From Lacrimispora saccharolytica (GTDB lineage: Bacteria; Bacillota; Clostridia; Lachnospirales; Lachnospiraceae), in NCBI GenBank assembly GCA_021531795.1, contig JADYUL010000002.1:309987-373986 (forward strand): a DNA stretch of 64,000 nucleotides, given 5' to 3'. The translations under genes were made by a program, and so were the position numbers. Positions 35,025 to 43,500 of this stretch are shown in pieces; position 1 is the stretch's first letter; every line of letters begins with the position of its first letter. The notes below the pieces were generated by a model that was given only the letters and a program-made list of their open reading frames with translations, was not told the DNA's origin and made no database searches.

Positions 35025-36377
35025 TTATTTTCTTATTTCTCCAAGCAGTAGTTCCCCGTCCCTGCAATTGTCGTCATTTCTCACATTGGCCGGATAAACC
35101 GCTCTCTTTGTAGATTCCTTATATATATACAGATATATCGGCCCGTAGAGCTTAGGCATATGAACATTGAAGACGTGAGTCTCACCCGATGCAACAAGGT
35201 TAATCTGCATCCATTCGCTTACATCAAGCTTGACCTCCTGTCCATCCTTATCCTTACCCCTGATTTCAGAGCACGATTTGAAGAAGGCTCTCGAATAGCC
35301 CACATTCTCAATATATATACTTAGAACACAATTATCCGGGTCATCCGTTAACAGCTTATACTCTGTCTTTCTGATGACCAGCCTGTAGCCTAAGTGGCGA
35401 CCGATATATTCATATCCGTCCAGTCCGAAGTAAGGTCCCTTGGTAGCCCATACCATGGTTTTGAGCTTATCTATAAACCTCATGTCATGTACTCTGTTAA
35501 GGTAAGACAAATGAAGGTTTTTCATATAATCAGATATTTTATTCAAGCTGTCCCTGACTGTTGTAAGCTCATCAAGTTCATCTGACCACAATGCTTCGCC
35601 ACCGTAAGGTACTCTGTCACAGAGCTCAGATACATATTCCATCTCTTCATCAGGCTGCCAGGACTGCTCTCTTCTGGCCAGTTTTTTGGACTGACTACCG
35701 AAGGTTCCCATATGAGTCGGAGATGCAAGAATGGCATCATCGAAGAGCCCCACCCTGCACTGTCTTACATCCTCTCCTTCGGGGAACAGAATCCTTACAT
35801 AAGCCGGTCTTCTGACTGCAAGATAAGCTGTATCCTTTAATTCTTCAAGTATTACATCCGCCAGTCTCTTCAGTCTGTTGGGAGATAAGAACTTGGAGGA
35901 ATGCATCTCTCCCCAGTTGCCGATAAGCAGGCCCTGATATACATAGATTTCTCCGGAATACTCCTTAAGTATAGGGCCTAAGGTATTCATATGTCCCGTT
36001 ATCACAGACTCATCATCAGGCTCCGTCTCCATACATCTGCCGACAGTGTCATATACGACTCTGACTATCATATCGAGTCTGTAATCTCTGAAAAAATTGA
36101 AGATCATTCTAAGCTGGCTTACAGCAAGCTCATCAAGCGGCATTGTCCTGTATTTGCTTATGTCTATCAGAAGAAAAGCCAATGTATCCGTGGAATTTAG
36201 GGTATATTCCCTATCCTTCATGGTGAAGTCATCTCCGAGCTTGAAGGTGTGTATCTGATACCATCCTCTGTCGGGATTAATAATCTCATCACCCGTCTCC
36301 ACGAATTTAGCAGGAATAAAATCCTTATCAAACAGTTTGCCTATTCTTGGTATTATTGATTTCTTCGATTCGCTCAT
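35025..36377 (-). CDS. DUF4874/DUF4832 protein, likely glycoside-acting
   Basis: An approximately 450-aa protein. The N-terminal half carries INPDRGWYQIHTF and LLIDISKYRTMPLDE, as in DUF4874 (a TIM-barrel-like glycoside-hydrolase-related domain); GNWGEMHSSKFLS is a possible active-site strand. The C-terminal half has IENVGYSRAFFKS, as in DUF4832 (a beta-sandwich). The pair is common in exopolysaccharide clusters. It has no signal peptide in this reading, which is odd for a glycan hydrolase. ATG 36377 (MSESKKS) gives a 50-bp overlap with the GT2 gene; an ORF extends to 36434. Confidence 0.78.
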   Translation of the reverse strand: MSESKKSIIPRIGKLFDKDFIPAKFVETGDEIINPDRGWYQIHTFKLGDDFTMKDREYTLNSTDTLAFLLIDISKYRTMPLDELAVSQLRMIFNFFRDYRLDMIVRVVYDTVGRCMETEPDDESVITGHMNTLGPILKEYSGEIYVYQGLLIGNWGEMHSSKFLSPNRLKRLADVILEELKDTAYLAVRRPAYVRILFPEGEDVRQCRVGLFDDAILASPTHMGTFGSQSKKLARREQSWQPDEEMEYVSELCDRVPYGGEALWSDELDELTTVRDSLNKISDYMKNLHLSYLNRVHDMRFIDKLKTMVWATKGPYFGLDGYEYIGRHLGYRLVIRKTEYKLLTDDPDNCVLSIYIENVGYSRAFFKSCSEIRGKDKDGQEVKLDVSEWMQINLVASGETHVFNVHMPKLYGPIYLYIYKESTKRAVYPANVRNDDNCRDGELLLGEIRK

Positions 36378-37140
36378 ATTCGTTAACACTTTCCCTATCC
36401 ATTCCGTATGAGGATACTCTGAGTAATACCGCAATAATGGAAAATACCATCCTCACCATATAAATTCCCTGCTTCAGCAGTCCCGTGTGCATGCTGACAC
36501 CACCACTTCTGTCATGCATTACGGCAGGTATTTCCTTAACGTAATAACCTAAAAGGATCATCTGGGTAAGCATGTTGGCATCCGGATACTTATCATCAAA
36601 ATGCTTATATTTTGAATAGTACCATACAGTTCTCTTGTTTAGTCCCTGCAATCCCGAAGTAGGGTCCGTAATCTTCTGTCCTGTTGTAATTCTGATTATT
36701 CCCCTGAACATGCTGATGGCGAACTGCTTAACAAAGGATATAGGGAAGGAACCTGCACCCTCCATGAACCTCGAGCCCACCACAATGTCGGGACATCTTC
36801 CGTTTTCATCGGGTGTAGTCAGTTCGCTGTACAGTTTTAAGATATTGGACGCATCGTGCTGTCCATCGGCATCCATCTGAATGACATACTCATATCCCCT
36901 TCGAATGGCGTATTTGTATCCTACCTGAAGTCCGCTGCCGTATCCGAGGTTGAAGACATGTGTGACCACATTATGTCCTCTGTTCCTTGCGATGAACGGT
37001 GTGATATCAACGGATGCATCATTCATTATAAGCACATCCGCAATATCAGCTATTTCCGGCTCTTCAAGCTTATCAAGCAGCTGTCCTATTGTACCTGCTT
37101 CATTATATGCAGGAATAATAATCAACAATTTCTTTCTCAT
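36328..37140 (-). CDS. Glycosyltransferase family 2, polyprenyl-phosphate type
   Basis: A 270-aa GT-A enzyme: LLIIIPAYNEAGTIGQLLDKL, LIMNDASVDIT, QMDADGQHD (DxD) and the late DPTSGLQGLNKR segment typical of DPM/polyprenyl-phosphate sugar transferases. C-terminal hydrophobic stretch GIYMVRMVFSIIAVLLRV. GT2 genes of this kind are often paired with a DUF2304 protein, which is present two genes upstream. It probably makes a polyprenyl-phosphate-linked sugar for GT-C enzymes (inference). Confidence 0.9.
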   Translation of the reverse strand: MRKKLLIIIPAYNEAGTIGQLLDKLEEPEIADIADVLIMNDASVDITPFIARNRGHNVVTHVFNLGYGSGLQVGYKYAIRRGYEYVIQMDADGQHDASNILKLYSELTTPDENGRCPDIVVGSRFMEGAGSFPISFVKQFAISMFRGIIRITTGQKITDPTSGLQGLNKRTVWYYSKYKHFDDKYPDANMLTQMILLGYYVKEIPAVMHDRSGGVSMHTGLLKQGIYMVRMVFSIIAVLLRVSSYGMDRESVNEYERIEEINNTKNRQTV

Positions 37141-37153
37141 ATTTCCCCTTTAA

Positions 37154-38362
37154 TCAAACAAGCTCAAGCAATCCCCTTATCTCTTCTGCCTTGTCCAATT
37201 CTCCCAAAATACGTACTCCCGCATTGTTGCCGAGAGCTTCTCTAAACGACTCATCTGAAATAAGTCTGCTTAATGCTTCAGCAATTCCTTCTGCAGCAAA
37301 ATCGCATACAACTCCATCTATTCCGTCTCTAATCTGTTCCCTGTTTCCTTCACAGTCACTGACGATGATGGGTTTACCGAGAATTCTTGCTTCCTGAATG
37401 GCTATACTCTTTCCCTCATATTTCGAAGCATGAAGAAAAATGTCGCTCTGTCTGATATACGGATATGGATTGAGTCTGTTGCCATATAATAAGACCGTAT
37501 CGGATAGACCCAGCTTTTCAATATATTCTTCAAGAGCTTCTCTACGATTACCCTCTCCCAGAATATAATATCTAAGCTTAATGCCCCTATCCTTTAATAT
37601 CTTTATTGCATCAATACTGACCTCATAAGCCTTCTGTGCCACCAGTCTTCCCACCGACAGGATTCTGATTCCTTCAAAGTTATCATCAAAGCCGGCATCC
37701 TCAAGTGACCTCTTCTTAATTGCATCAACATTCACAATATTATGGAACACATTAACGATGGGCGCTTTTTCCGGATAAACATTTACAAAGGAATCACAAA
37801 CCTCTTCGGACACTCCATATACTCTGTCATAAAAGTCATATATTCCTTCATCAAGGCGTTTGTTATATCCGGCTATCCCATAGGCTATATGAATCCAAGC
37901 CACCTTCTTTTTTGCATTGACCTTCCTGCCGACGAAATAAGTTGAACCGCCTTCAACGAAGGCGACTGCCAGGTCGTAGGTATCCTTTATGGGATCTAAG
38001 CTTTGTGCGATTGCCTTCCAGAGAAGTTTATCACATTGAACCCTGTGCTCCTTAATCATTGAAATGAGATTACTGACAATATAAGCAAGGCACCTGAATA
38101 AGGTGCCTCTATGTAATAACGCTTTTATTGACCTGCCAAGCAGATGTCGTTGTCCCTCAGCTGTGTGAATCGGACAGGCATCAAAGTCGGAATTAAGGAT
38201 ATTCACGTAGTAAGGGATTTCGCCTATCAGTTCTCCCTGGTTAAGCAACACAAACAAATCAATTCTGTATTTCTTCGGGTCTATACTACGTAATAGCTCG
38301 ATCAAAGCCTTCTCCGCGCCGGCAAGTCCGAGAGTATTAATTACAAATAATATTTTCTTCAT
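37154..38362 (-). CDS. Glycosyltransferase family 4
   Basis: A 402-aa GT-B retaining enzyme with N-terminal ILFVINTLGLAGAEKALIELL, the C-terminal Rossmann half beginning IRILSVGRLVAQKAYEVSIDA, and the donor site LHASKYEGKSIAIQEARILGKP (the E-x7-E pair). It acts on the cytoplasmic side. It lies 16 bp after the DUF2304 gene and 13 bp before the GT2 gene. The sugar is not determinable. Confidence 0.92.
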   Translation of the reverse strand: MKKILFVINTLGLAGAEKALIELLRSIDPKKYRIDLFVLLNQGELIGEIPYYVNILNSDFDACPIHTAEGQRHLLGRSIKALLHRGTLFRCLAYIVSNLISMIKEHRVQCDKLLWKAIAQSLDPIKDTYDLAVAFVEGGSTYFVGRKVNAKKKVAWIHIAYGIAGYNKRLDEGIYDFYDRVYGVSEEVCDSFVNVYPEKAPIVNVFHNIVNVDAIKKRSLEDAGFDDNFEGIRILSVGRLVAQKAYEVSIDAIKILKDRGIKLRYYILGEGNRREALEEYIEKLGLSDTVLLYGNRLNPYPYIRQSDIFLHASKYEGKSIAIQEARILGKPIIVSDCEGNREQIRDGIDGVVCDFAAEGIAEALSRLISDESFREALGNNAGVRILGELDKAEEIRGLLELV

Positions 38363-38378
38363 ACCAACAATCAGTCTG

Positions 38379-38759
38379 TCAGATATCCCTGATATCCCTA
38401 CCCGTAAGCTCGCTTAAGCACTCAAGCATTCTTCTGTTTTCTTCATTAAGCAGGGATACGTTAATCGCAAGTTCCTGCTTCTCCCTCTCAAGCTCCGATA
38501 TCTTTAAGCTCACAAAATATGCCGCATATACCACACTAAAGAAGATTATAAGAATAAGGATGAGTCCAAGATTACTTATATACTCACCAATCTGACTTGG
38601 GTGAAGCATACAGCCTGCTACAATAATTGCCACCGATATTATTCCCCAGGCCAGACAGAAGGACTCATTCATCCTTCTCTTGGCAAGGCTCGAAACAGTG
38701 ATTACAAACATTATTATACCCATTACAAGAATGACTGTTTTAAGTATTATGGCTGCCAT
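38379..38759 (-). CDS. DUF2304 membrane protein
   Basis: A 126-aa protein with three hydrophobic helices (about 1-22, 35-52, 62-85), the R-R-x-N-E-S-x-x-L-x-W motif between helices 1 and 2 (KRRMNESFCLAWGII) and a C-terminal coiled coil. This is the DUF2304 family, usually encoded next to polyprenyl-phosphate GT2 enzymes, as here. It is thought to be an accessory or flippase partner, not demonstrated. It sits in operon between pelG and GT4. Confidence 0.87.
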   Translation of the reverse strand: MAAIILKTVILVMGIIMFVITVSSLAKRRMNESFCLAWGIISVAIIVAGCMLHPSQIGEYISNLGLILILIIFFSVVYAAYFVSLKISELEREKQELAINVSLLNEENRRMLECLSELTGRDIRDI

Positions 38760-38783
38760 AATTCATCCTCCATCCCCTAAATA

Positions 38784-40223
38784 TCAATCTCTTGAATATA
38801 CACAGTTAGAAGGCATTTTGCCTTTTCCGCGCTTCATAATCGAACCCTTACAGAATATATGAATATCCAGAGTTCTCTCGGTTTTCCTGAGTCTGAAGTA
38901 TGCCACGGTAAATCCTACATAAGCTCCTGATACAAGTCCTATTCCGTACCAGATTACGGGAAGGGTTGTCGCAATATAGCTGACTACACCTGTCACAATG
39001 AAGAATAACAGTGACGTTGCGACGGCTCCGTTCAAATCATTGTAGTAATACATAAAGATAATAAGGGCATACATAATAAACATTATGAAATATCCCGCTG
39101 CAAGACACGGATATATTGCCATTGTTTCTCCGCCGAAGCCGAATCTGGGAAGCAGAACCATTGCAATCATAAAGACTACAACCGATACTATGAACTGGAT
39201 TCTTACCAGGTTCATAACCTCCTCCATCAGCTGCTTGAACATTCTGCTCTTGGCCCTGTCAATATCCTGTCCTCTTCCACCGATTACCGCCTCCGAATAC
39301 TGACGGTACTTCTCATGGAAGGCCATCTCGACTCTTGTTAGGAAAATAACACTCGATGAAATATTGGTAAACATGGCAAGACAGCTTGCCATATCATAGG
39401 GTTGCATACATACGAAGCTCTTGGCCACTATCATATGCTCATCAGTAGTCCAAAATACGAAGTTGTGTATATACAGACCGAAGATGTACATGAAGTTGGC
39501 AACGACAAGCTGCCAGTACTTCCTAAGATATGAAAGAATAGCTCCGTATCTGCCTGAATTCTCCTTGAAGTACTGCCTGAACTGAGCGTACTCAAGGGTC
39601 GCAATAAGAAATATTCCTACAACAAGGGATACCAGCATAGCTATATCGCATCTGACACCGAAGCCCCAGTTTAATATAAGACAGAGAATAAGCGTTACAA
39701 GCATTCCCACTATGTAGAACAATGATATCTTCTTATAATCCTTACATATCGAGAGATAAAGCATGATATAGAAGGTATACATGAGACCCATATATCCTGC
39801 GAAGCCGGTAAATACATACCAGATATTAACACCACCCACGATATATTCATGTGCGCAGAACAGTACTCCCGGAATAAAAGAAAATACCGTATTCATCAGC
39901 ATACAGGTATAGAAGCAGGGTGGAATATCATCATATCTCTCTTCATAGATAACATCCGACATGAACCTCGATATTACCGCATTGAAAGGTGATGACGTAA
40001 GCAATGCAAAGATGAAGATATACAGTACCGTACAAGAATACAGTTCCCTGTGGTAGTATCCTAACTTCGAGAAGCCTGTAAGCAGCTGCATCAGAACTAC
40101 AACGCCGATAATGATGAGCATGGGTGCTATTGTTACAACCACACTGTATCCAAATCCAAACAGCTTGGCGGCAATCGAGTTCTTATTAAATATTCTATTT
40201 AATCTAATACCAATACCAGCCAT
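38784..40223 (-). CDS. pelG: PelG-like polysaccharide transporter
   Basis: The 479-aa protein has about twelve helices and the PelG signature N-terminus (MAGIGIRLNRIFNKNSIAAKLFGFGYSVVVTIAPML region). PelG is a MOP-superfamily membrane protein that partners PelF in exporting the Pel polysaccharide, a GalN/GalNAc-rich glycan. The start ATG shares a base with the pelF stop (TAATG). It is followed by DUF2304 and glycosyltransferase genes not present in the classic pel operon. Confidence 0.93.
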   Translation of the reverse strand: MAGIGIRLNRIFNKNSIAAKLFGFGYSVVVTIAPMLIIIGVVVLMQLLTGFSKLGYYHRELYSCTVLYIFIFALLTSSPFNAVISRFMSDVIYEERYDDIPPCFYTCMLMNTVFSFIPGVLFCAHEYIVGGVNIWYVFTGFAGYMGLMYTFYIMLYLSICKDYKKISLFYIVGMLVTLILCLILNWGFGVRCDIAMLVSLVVGIFLIATLEYAQFRQYFKENSGRYGAILSYLRKYWQLVVANFMYIFGLYIHNFVFWTTDEHMIVAKSFVCMQPYDMASCLAMFTNISSSVIFLTRVEMAFHEKYRQYSEAVIGGRGQDIDRAKSRMFKQLMEEVMNLVRIQFIVSVVVFMIAMVLLPRFGFGGETMAIYPCLAAGYFIMFIMYALIIFMYYYNDLNGAVATSLLFFIVTGVVSYIATTLPVIWYGIGLVSGAYVGFTVAYFRLRKTERTLDIHIFCKGSIMKRGKGKMPSNCVYSRD

Positions 40224-41647
40224 TATTCCTCTTCTTCCTGAGCCACGCTCTCATAGAGATCGTCGTAAGCTCGTCTCATTGTATCAATACTGTACTTTCT
40301 TTTCACTCTCTCATAGCCTGTCTGACCCATCTCTTTTCTGAGTTCAGGATCTCTGTACAGTCTAAGAATAGCTTCAGTAATCTCTTCCACATTCATTACA
40401 TGAGTGATGATGCCGGCCGCTCCCAAATCATCATCATTGCCATATATAAGTTCTCTACAGTTGCCGACATCAGTTGCAATAGCCGGAATCTTAGCTGCAA
40501 AGCCCTCAAGAATTGTCAGTGGCTGACCTTCCGAAATACTTGTAAGAATCGTAACATCCAATCTTCCCATATAGCTTGCTACATCTATCTTGCCGGTAAA
40601 TATAACATCCTTTACATCCAGACTGTCGACAAGGTCGAAGCACTCATTGGCATATTCTTCGTCCTCATCTGTGGGGCCAAGAATCCAGAGCTTAAGCTTA
40701 TCCTCCCTCTCCTTGGCAAAGGCAAAGGCCTGAATCAGGGTCTTCACATCCTTAATAGGTGCCACTCTTAGGACTGCACCTATATTGAAATAATTCTCAT
40801 CATTCTCTCTCTTACCCGGAATATCTGCAAATCGGCCTATGTTAATACCGTTTGGAATAACCACAGTCTTCTTGGGTTCGCAGCCCAGCTCAATCTGAAG
40901 CTCCCTGGCATGCTCATAGAGACTGGTGACACGGTTTGCCCTGTCATAGGTAACCTTAGACATCTTCTTGAACTGGTCGATCCAGATTGACTTATATACG
41001 CCCTTAACCCAGTTAGCCTTGATTATCTCTTCCTCACGCTCTCTGGTATAGATTCCATGCTCAGACAATATGAGCTTACCGCCATATTGCTGCTTAGCCA
41101 TAGTACCGATAATTCCGGCATATCCCGTAGATACACAGTGATATATATCAGCCTTAGGGATCCTGGTCTTAAGCATCAGGAAAAGTGGCAGGTAGATTGA
41201 CCTCATGGTCCATAAGAAATCCGAGAAAACCAGTCTTGAATACTTCTTATCGTATATCTCACGGACAATCTTAAGGAAATCCTTACCCATAAGCAGGTCA
41301 TCTATATAGAATCTCTTCTTCTGGAACATTTCAAATATGGTATCCCAGTCAACGTAGTTGTTGATGACCAGACTTCTAAGTGCCCTGTATTCTTTTTTCT
41401 TTAAGGATGTTCTCTTGCCCTCCTTACGTGTGGTACTCCAGTCATAATCATCAAGATATGCTTCATATACATTGATCACATTATCCGGAAGCTCATACTG
41501 GAACTGTCCCCTCTGTGTACGGTTGGCTATTATTCCAAGAATAATGAACTCATGCTCCGGAAAGCTCTTGACCAAATTATGTATCCAACCGGACACACCT
41601 CCTACAACATAGGGGTAACATCCTTCCGCTATAATACAAATCCTCAT
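40223..41647 (-). CDS. pelF: PelF-like glycosyltransferase (GT4)
   Basis: The 474-aa cytosolic GT-B enzyme is recognisable from MRICIIAEGCYPYVVGGVSG, LSEHGIYTREREEEI, VIPNGINIGRFADIPG and SEGQPLTILEGFAA (donor-site Glu pair). It polymerises the Pel chain from UDP-GalNAc in the known systems. The length is slightly under Pseudomonas PelF (507 aa). It is immediately upstream of pelG and downstream of the DUF2194 gene. Confidence 0.95.
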   Translation of the reverse strand: MRICIIAEGCYPYVVGGVSGWIHNLVKSFPEHEFIILGIIANRTQRGQFQYELPDNVINVYEAYLDDYDWSTTRKEGKRTSLKKKEYRALRSLVINNYVDWDTIFEMFQKKRFYIDDLLMGKDFLKIVREIYDKKYSRLVFSDFLWTMRSIYLPLFLMLKTRIPKADIYHCVSTGYAGIIGTMAKQQYGGKLILSEHGIYTREREEEIIKANWVKGVYKSIWIDQFKKMSKVTYDRANRVTSLYEHARELQIELGCEPKKTVVIPNGINIGRFADIPGKRENDENYFNIGAVLRVAPIKDVKTLIQAFAFAKEREDKLKLWILGPTDEDEEYANECFDLVDSLDVKDVIFTGKIDVASYMGRLDVTILTSISEGQPLTILEGFAAKIPAIATDVGNCRELIYGNDDDLGAAGIITHVMNVEEITEAILRLYRDPELRKEMGQTGYERVKRKYSIDTMRRAYDDLYESVAQEEEE

Positions 41648-41662
41648 TCCCCATCTCCGATC

Positions 41663-43495
41663 TTATTTAAAGGTGTTCGTATCAACAAGATGAAGCTTAA
41701 CCTCATCACTGTCTATCGTAAGAATATAGGCATTGTCCTCTATTTTCTCGTAAGTACCGCCCTTCATTTCATCTATCTCTTCCCCATGGGTTCTTAGCAT
41801 GAAGTAGCAGGTATTATCATCACGACCATCAACCTTTATCTTGATCTCATCATTTTTTCTTGAAAAATCATAATCAAGATTTAAGAAGACTCTTACTCTC
41901 TGATCACTTTCAGCAAGTGTGGTTCTGTCAAATACCCTGAACGGTGCCCAGTAAGTGGTGAGCGCACTGGACATGTTGACATATACTATCTGCCATTCAT
42001 CCTCTTCACTCTTAGGATTAAATACCTCGGAGAATATCATTTTTGCATTATCAAAGCCGAGTGCAGTCTCAATACTCTTAAGTCTTAAATCCTTTGTATA
42101 TGTCAGATTCTCCGTATCTGAGGTAAGACTCTGAAGAGTAATGTCGTCATCTATGTAGCTAAGGATTGGAATCATTACATCCTCGGCACAGGCAACAGTT
42201 CTTACCTTTTCCACGCAGGGCATCTGAATAGCTTCATTTAAGCTTTCATAATCCTCCATATTGAGAAATGCACTGGTGGATGTATATTTCTCTTCAAGGC
42301 TGTCAAAGAATTCCTCATCGTATGCAAGCTTGTCTACCAGACTTATTCCCGGTGCATGCTCGAGTGAAATACCTGCCTCTGTATCTCTTTCGTTGAAATA
42401 CATCAGGTACTGATTATACATATCCGCATCAGGAAGAGCCGGATCTGAATAATCGTACTTGGGAGATACGAAAGCTGTATATTTTAGATCATATTTCTCC
42501 GCAAGAGATACAAGCATAGGCCAGATAACATCCGACTGGAATGCCGCAATATCTCTTGAATATATCTTCTTGAACTCCTCCTCATTCTCATTGGCAAGAA
42601 TCGGAAAATCAACAAGCAGTGTATTCTGGGCGTTGACAATTGGATATACCTGATATTCACTAAGTTCATTTATCATGGCACTGAGTAATCCCAGTCCGCT
42701 AGTGGTACTCATATAATCACCGGCTATGCAGAATACCTGTCCGCTTCCGTAGCTCTTCCTCCAGATGACGGCCGGGAAGAATTCATTTTTATTGTCATAA
42801 TCACCGAAATAATCATCAAGCAGACCAACCATATAGGTCTTGGTTCCACCGCCTGTAACATACCAGGGAATTGTCAGATCCATATCCTGACGACGCTCTT
42901 CGGATGCCTTCTTAGGCTGGTATACGGTCTCACCACCTAACAGGAAGCCCGAGAAGAGTTTATATCCCTCTACAGTCACCTCATCCTGTTCTATATGTGT
43001 AATACCCAGGAACTCTCTCACCTCATCATTACTCTTGATTACCTCAAGACCCGGTAAGGTACAGAATACAATGGATACTCCCTTATCAATCATTGACCTG
43101 TAGAAATCAAGCTCAGCAACCAGATCCGTGAAGTTGGAATCCACAATAAGGAATTCCGGAGCGGCATTGCCGGATAAATCAAATTGTGATATGGAATCAC
43201 ATATGCAGATATTTCTCTTTGAATACAGTGTCCACTGAGATACAATACTTCCGACAGCTGTGTTCTCATCGCCAATGAACAGAATATAATCACTGTCCTT
43301 GAAGGAGAACTTATTGCCTGCTGTAAGATTGCATTTCTCCTGTTGCCATTCATGGTTTACAGGCATCTTAAGCTTCTCAAGTTCATTAAATGTATAGTTA
43401 TTACCTTCATATTTGGCAAACTGCGTAAACTGGAACAAGACCAGCACTATCAGCATAACTACACTAATTGTGAAAAAGCTTCTCTTTGAAATCAT
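41663..43495 (-). CDS. DUF2194 protein (possible PelA counterpart)
   Basis: The 610-aa protein has an N-terminal signal anchor (about 7-26) and a large extracellular part. Residues ~30-290 resemble an alpha/beta flavodoxin-like or glutamine-amidotransferase-like fold. The later region (LLVDFPILANENEEEF, YTAFVSPKYDY) recalls a degenerate polysaccharide-deacetylase barrel, and the C-terminus is beta-rich. I assign it to DUF2194. In Pel systems PelA deacetylates and hydrolyses the polymer. No separate PelA is seen, so this gene, in the right place, is the candidate substitute (inference). Confidence 0.72.
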   Translation of the reverse strand: MISKRSFFTISVVMLIVLVLFQFTQFAKYEGNNYTFNELEKLKMPVNHEWQQEKCNLTAGNKFSFKDSDYILFIGDENTAVGSIVSQWTLYSKRNICICDSISQFDLSGNAAPEFLIVDSNFTDLVAELDFYRSMIDKGVSIVFCTLPGLEVIKSNDEVREFLGITHIEQDEVTVEGYKLFSGFLLGGETVYQPKKASEERRQDMDLTIPWYVTGGGTKTYMVGLLDDYFGDYDNKNEFFPAVIWRKSYGSGQVFCIAGDYMSTTSGLGLLSAMINELSEYQVYPIVNAQNTLLVDFPILANENEEEFKKIYSRDIAAFQSDVIWPMLVSLAEKYDLKYTAFVSPKYDYSDPALPDADMYNQYLMYFNERDTEAGISLEHAPGISLVDKLAYDEEFFDSLEEKYTSTSAFLNMEDYESLNEAIQMPCVEKVRTVACAEDVMIPILSYIDDDITLQSLTSDTENLTYTKDLRLKSIETALGFDNAKMIFSEVFNPKSEEDEWQIVYVNMSSALTTYWAPFRVFDRTTLAESDQRVRVFLNLDYDFSRKNDEIKIKVDGRDDNTCYFMLRTHGEEIDEMKGGTYEKIEDNAYILTIDSDEVKLHLVDTNTFK

Positions 43496-43500
43496 TGCTT

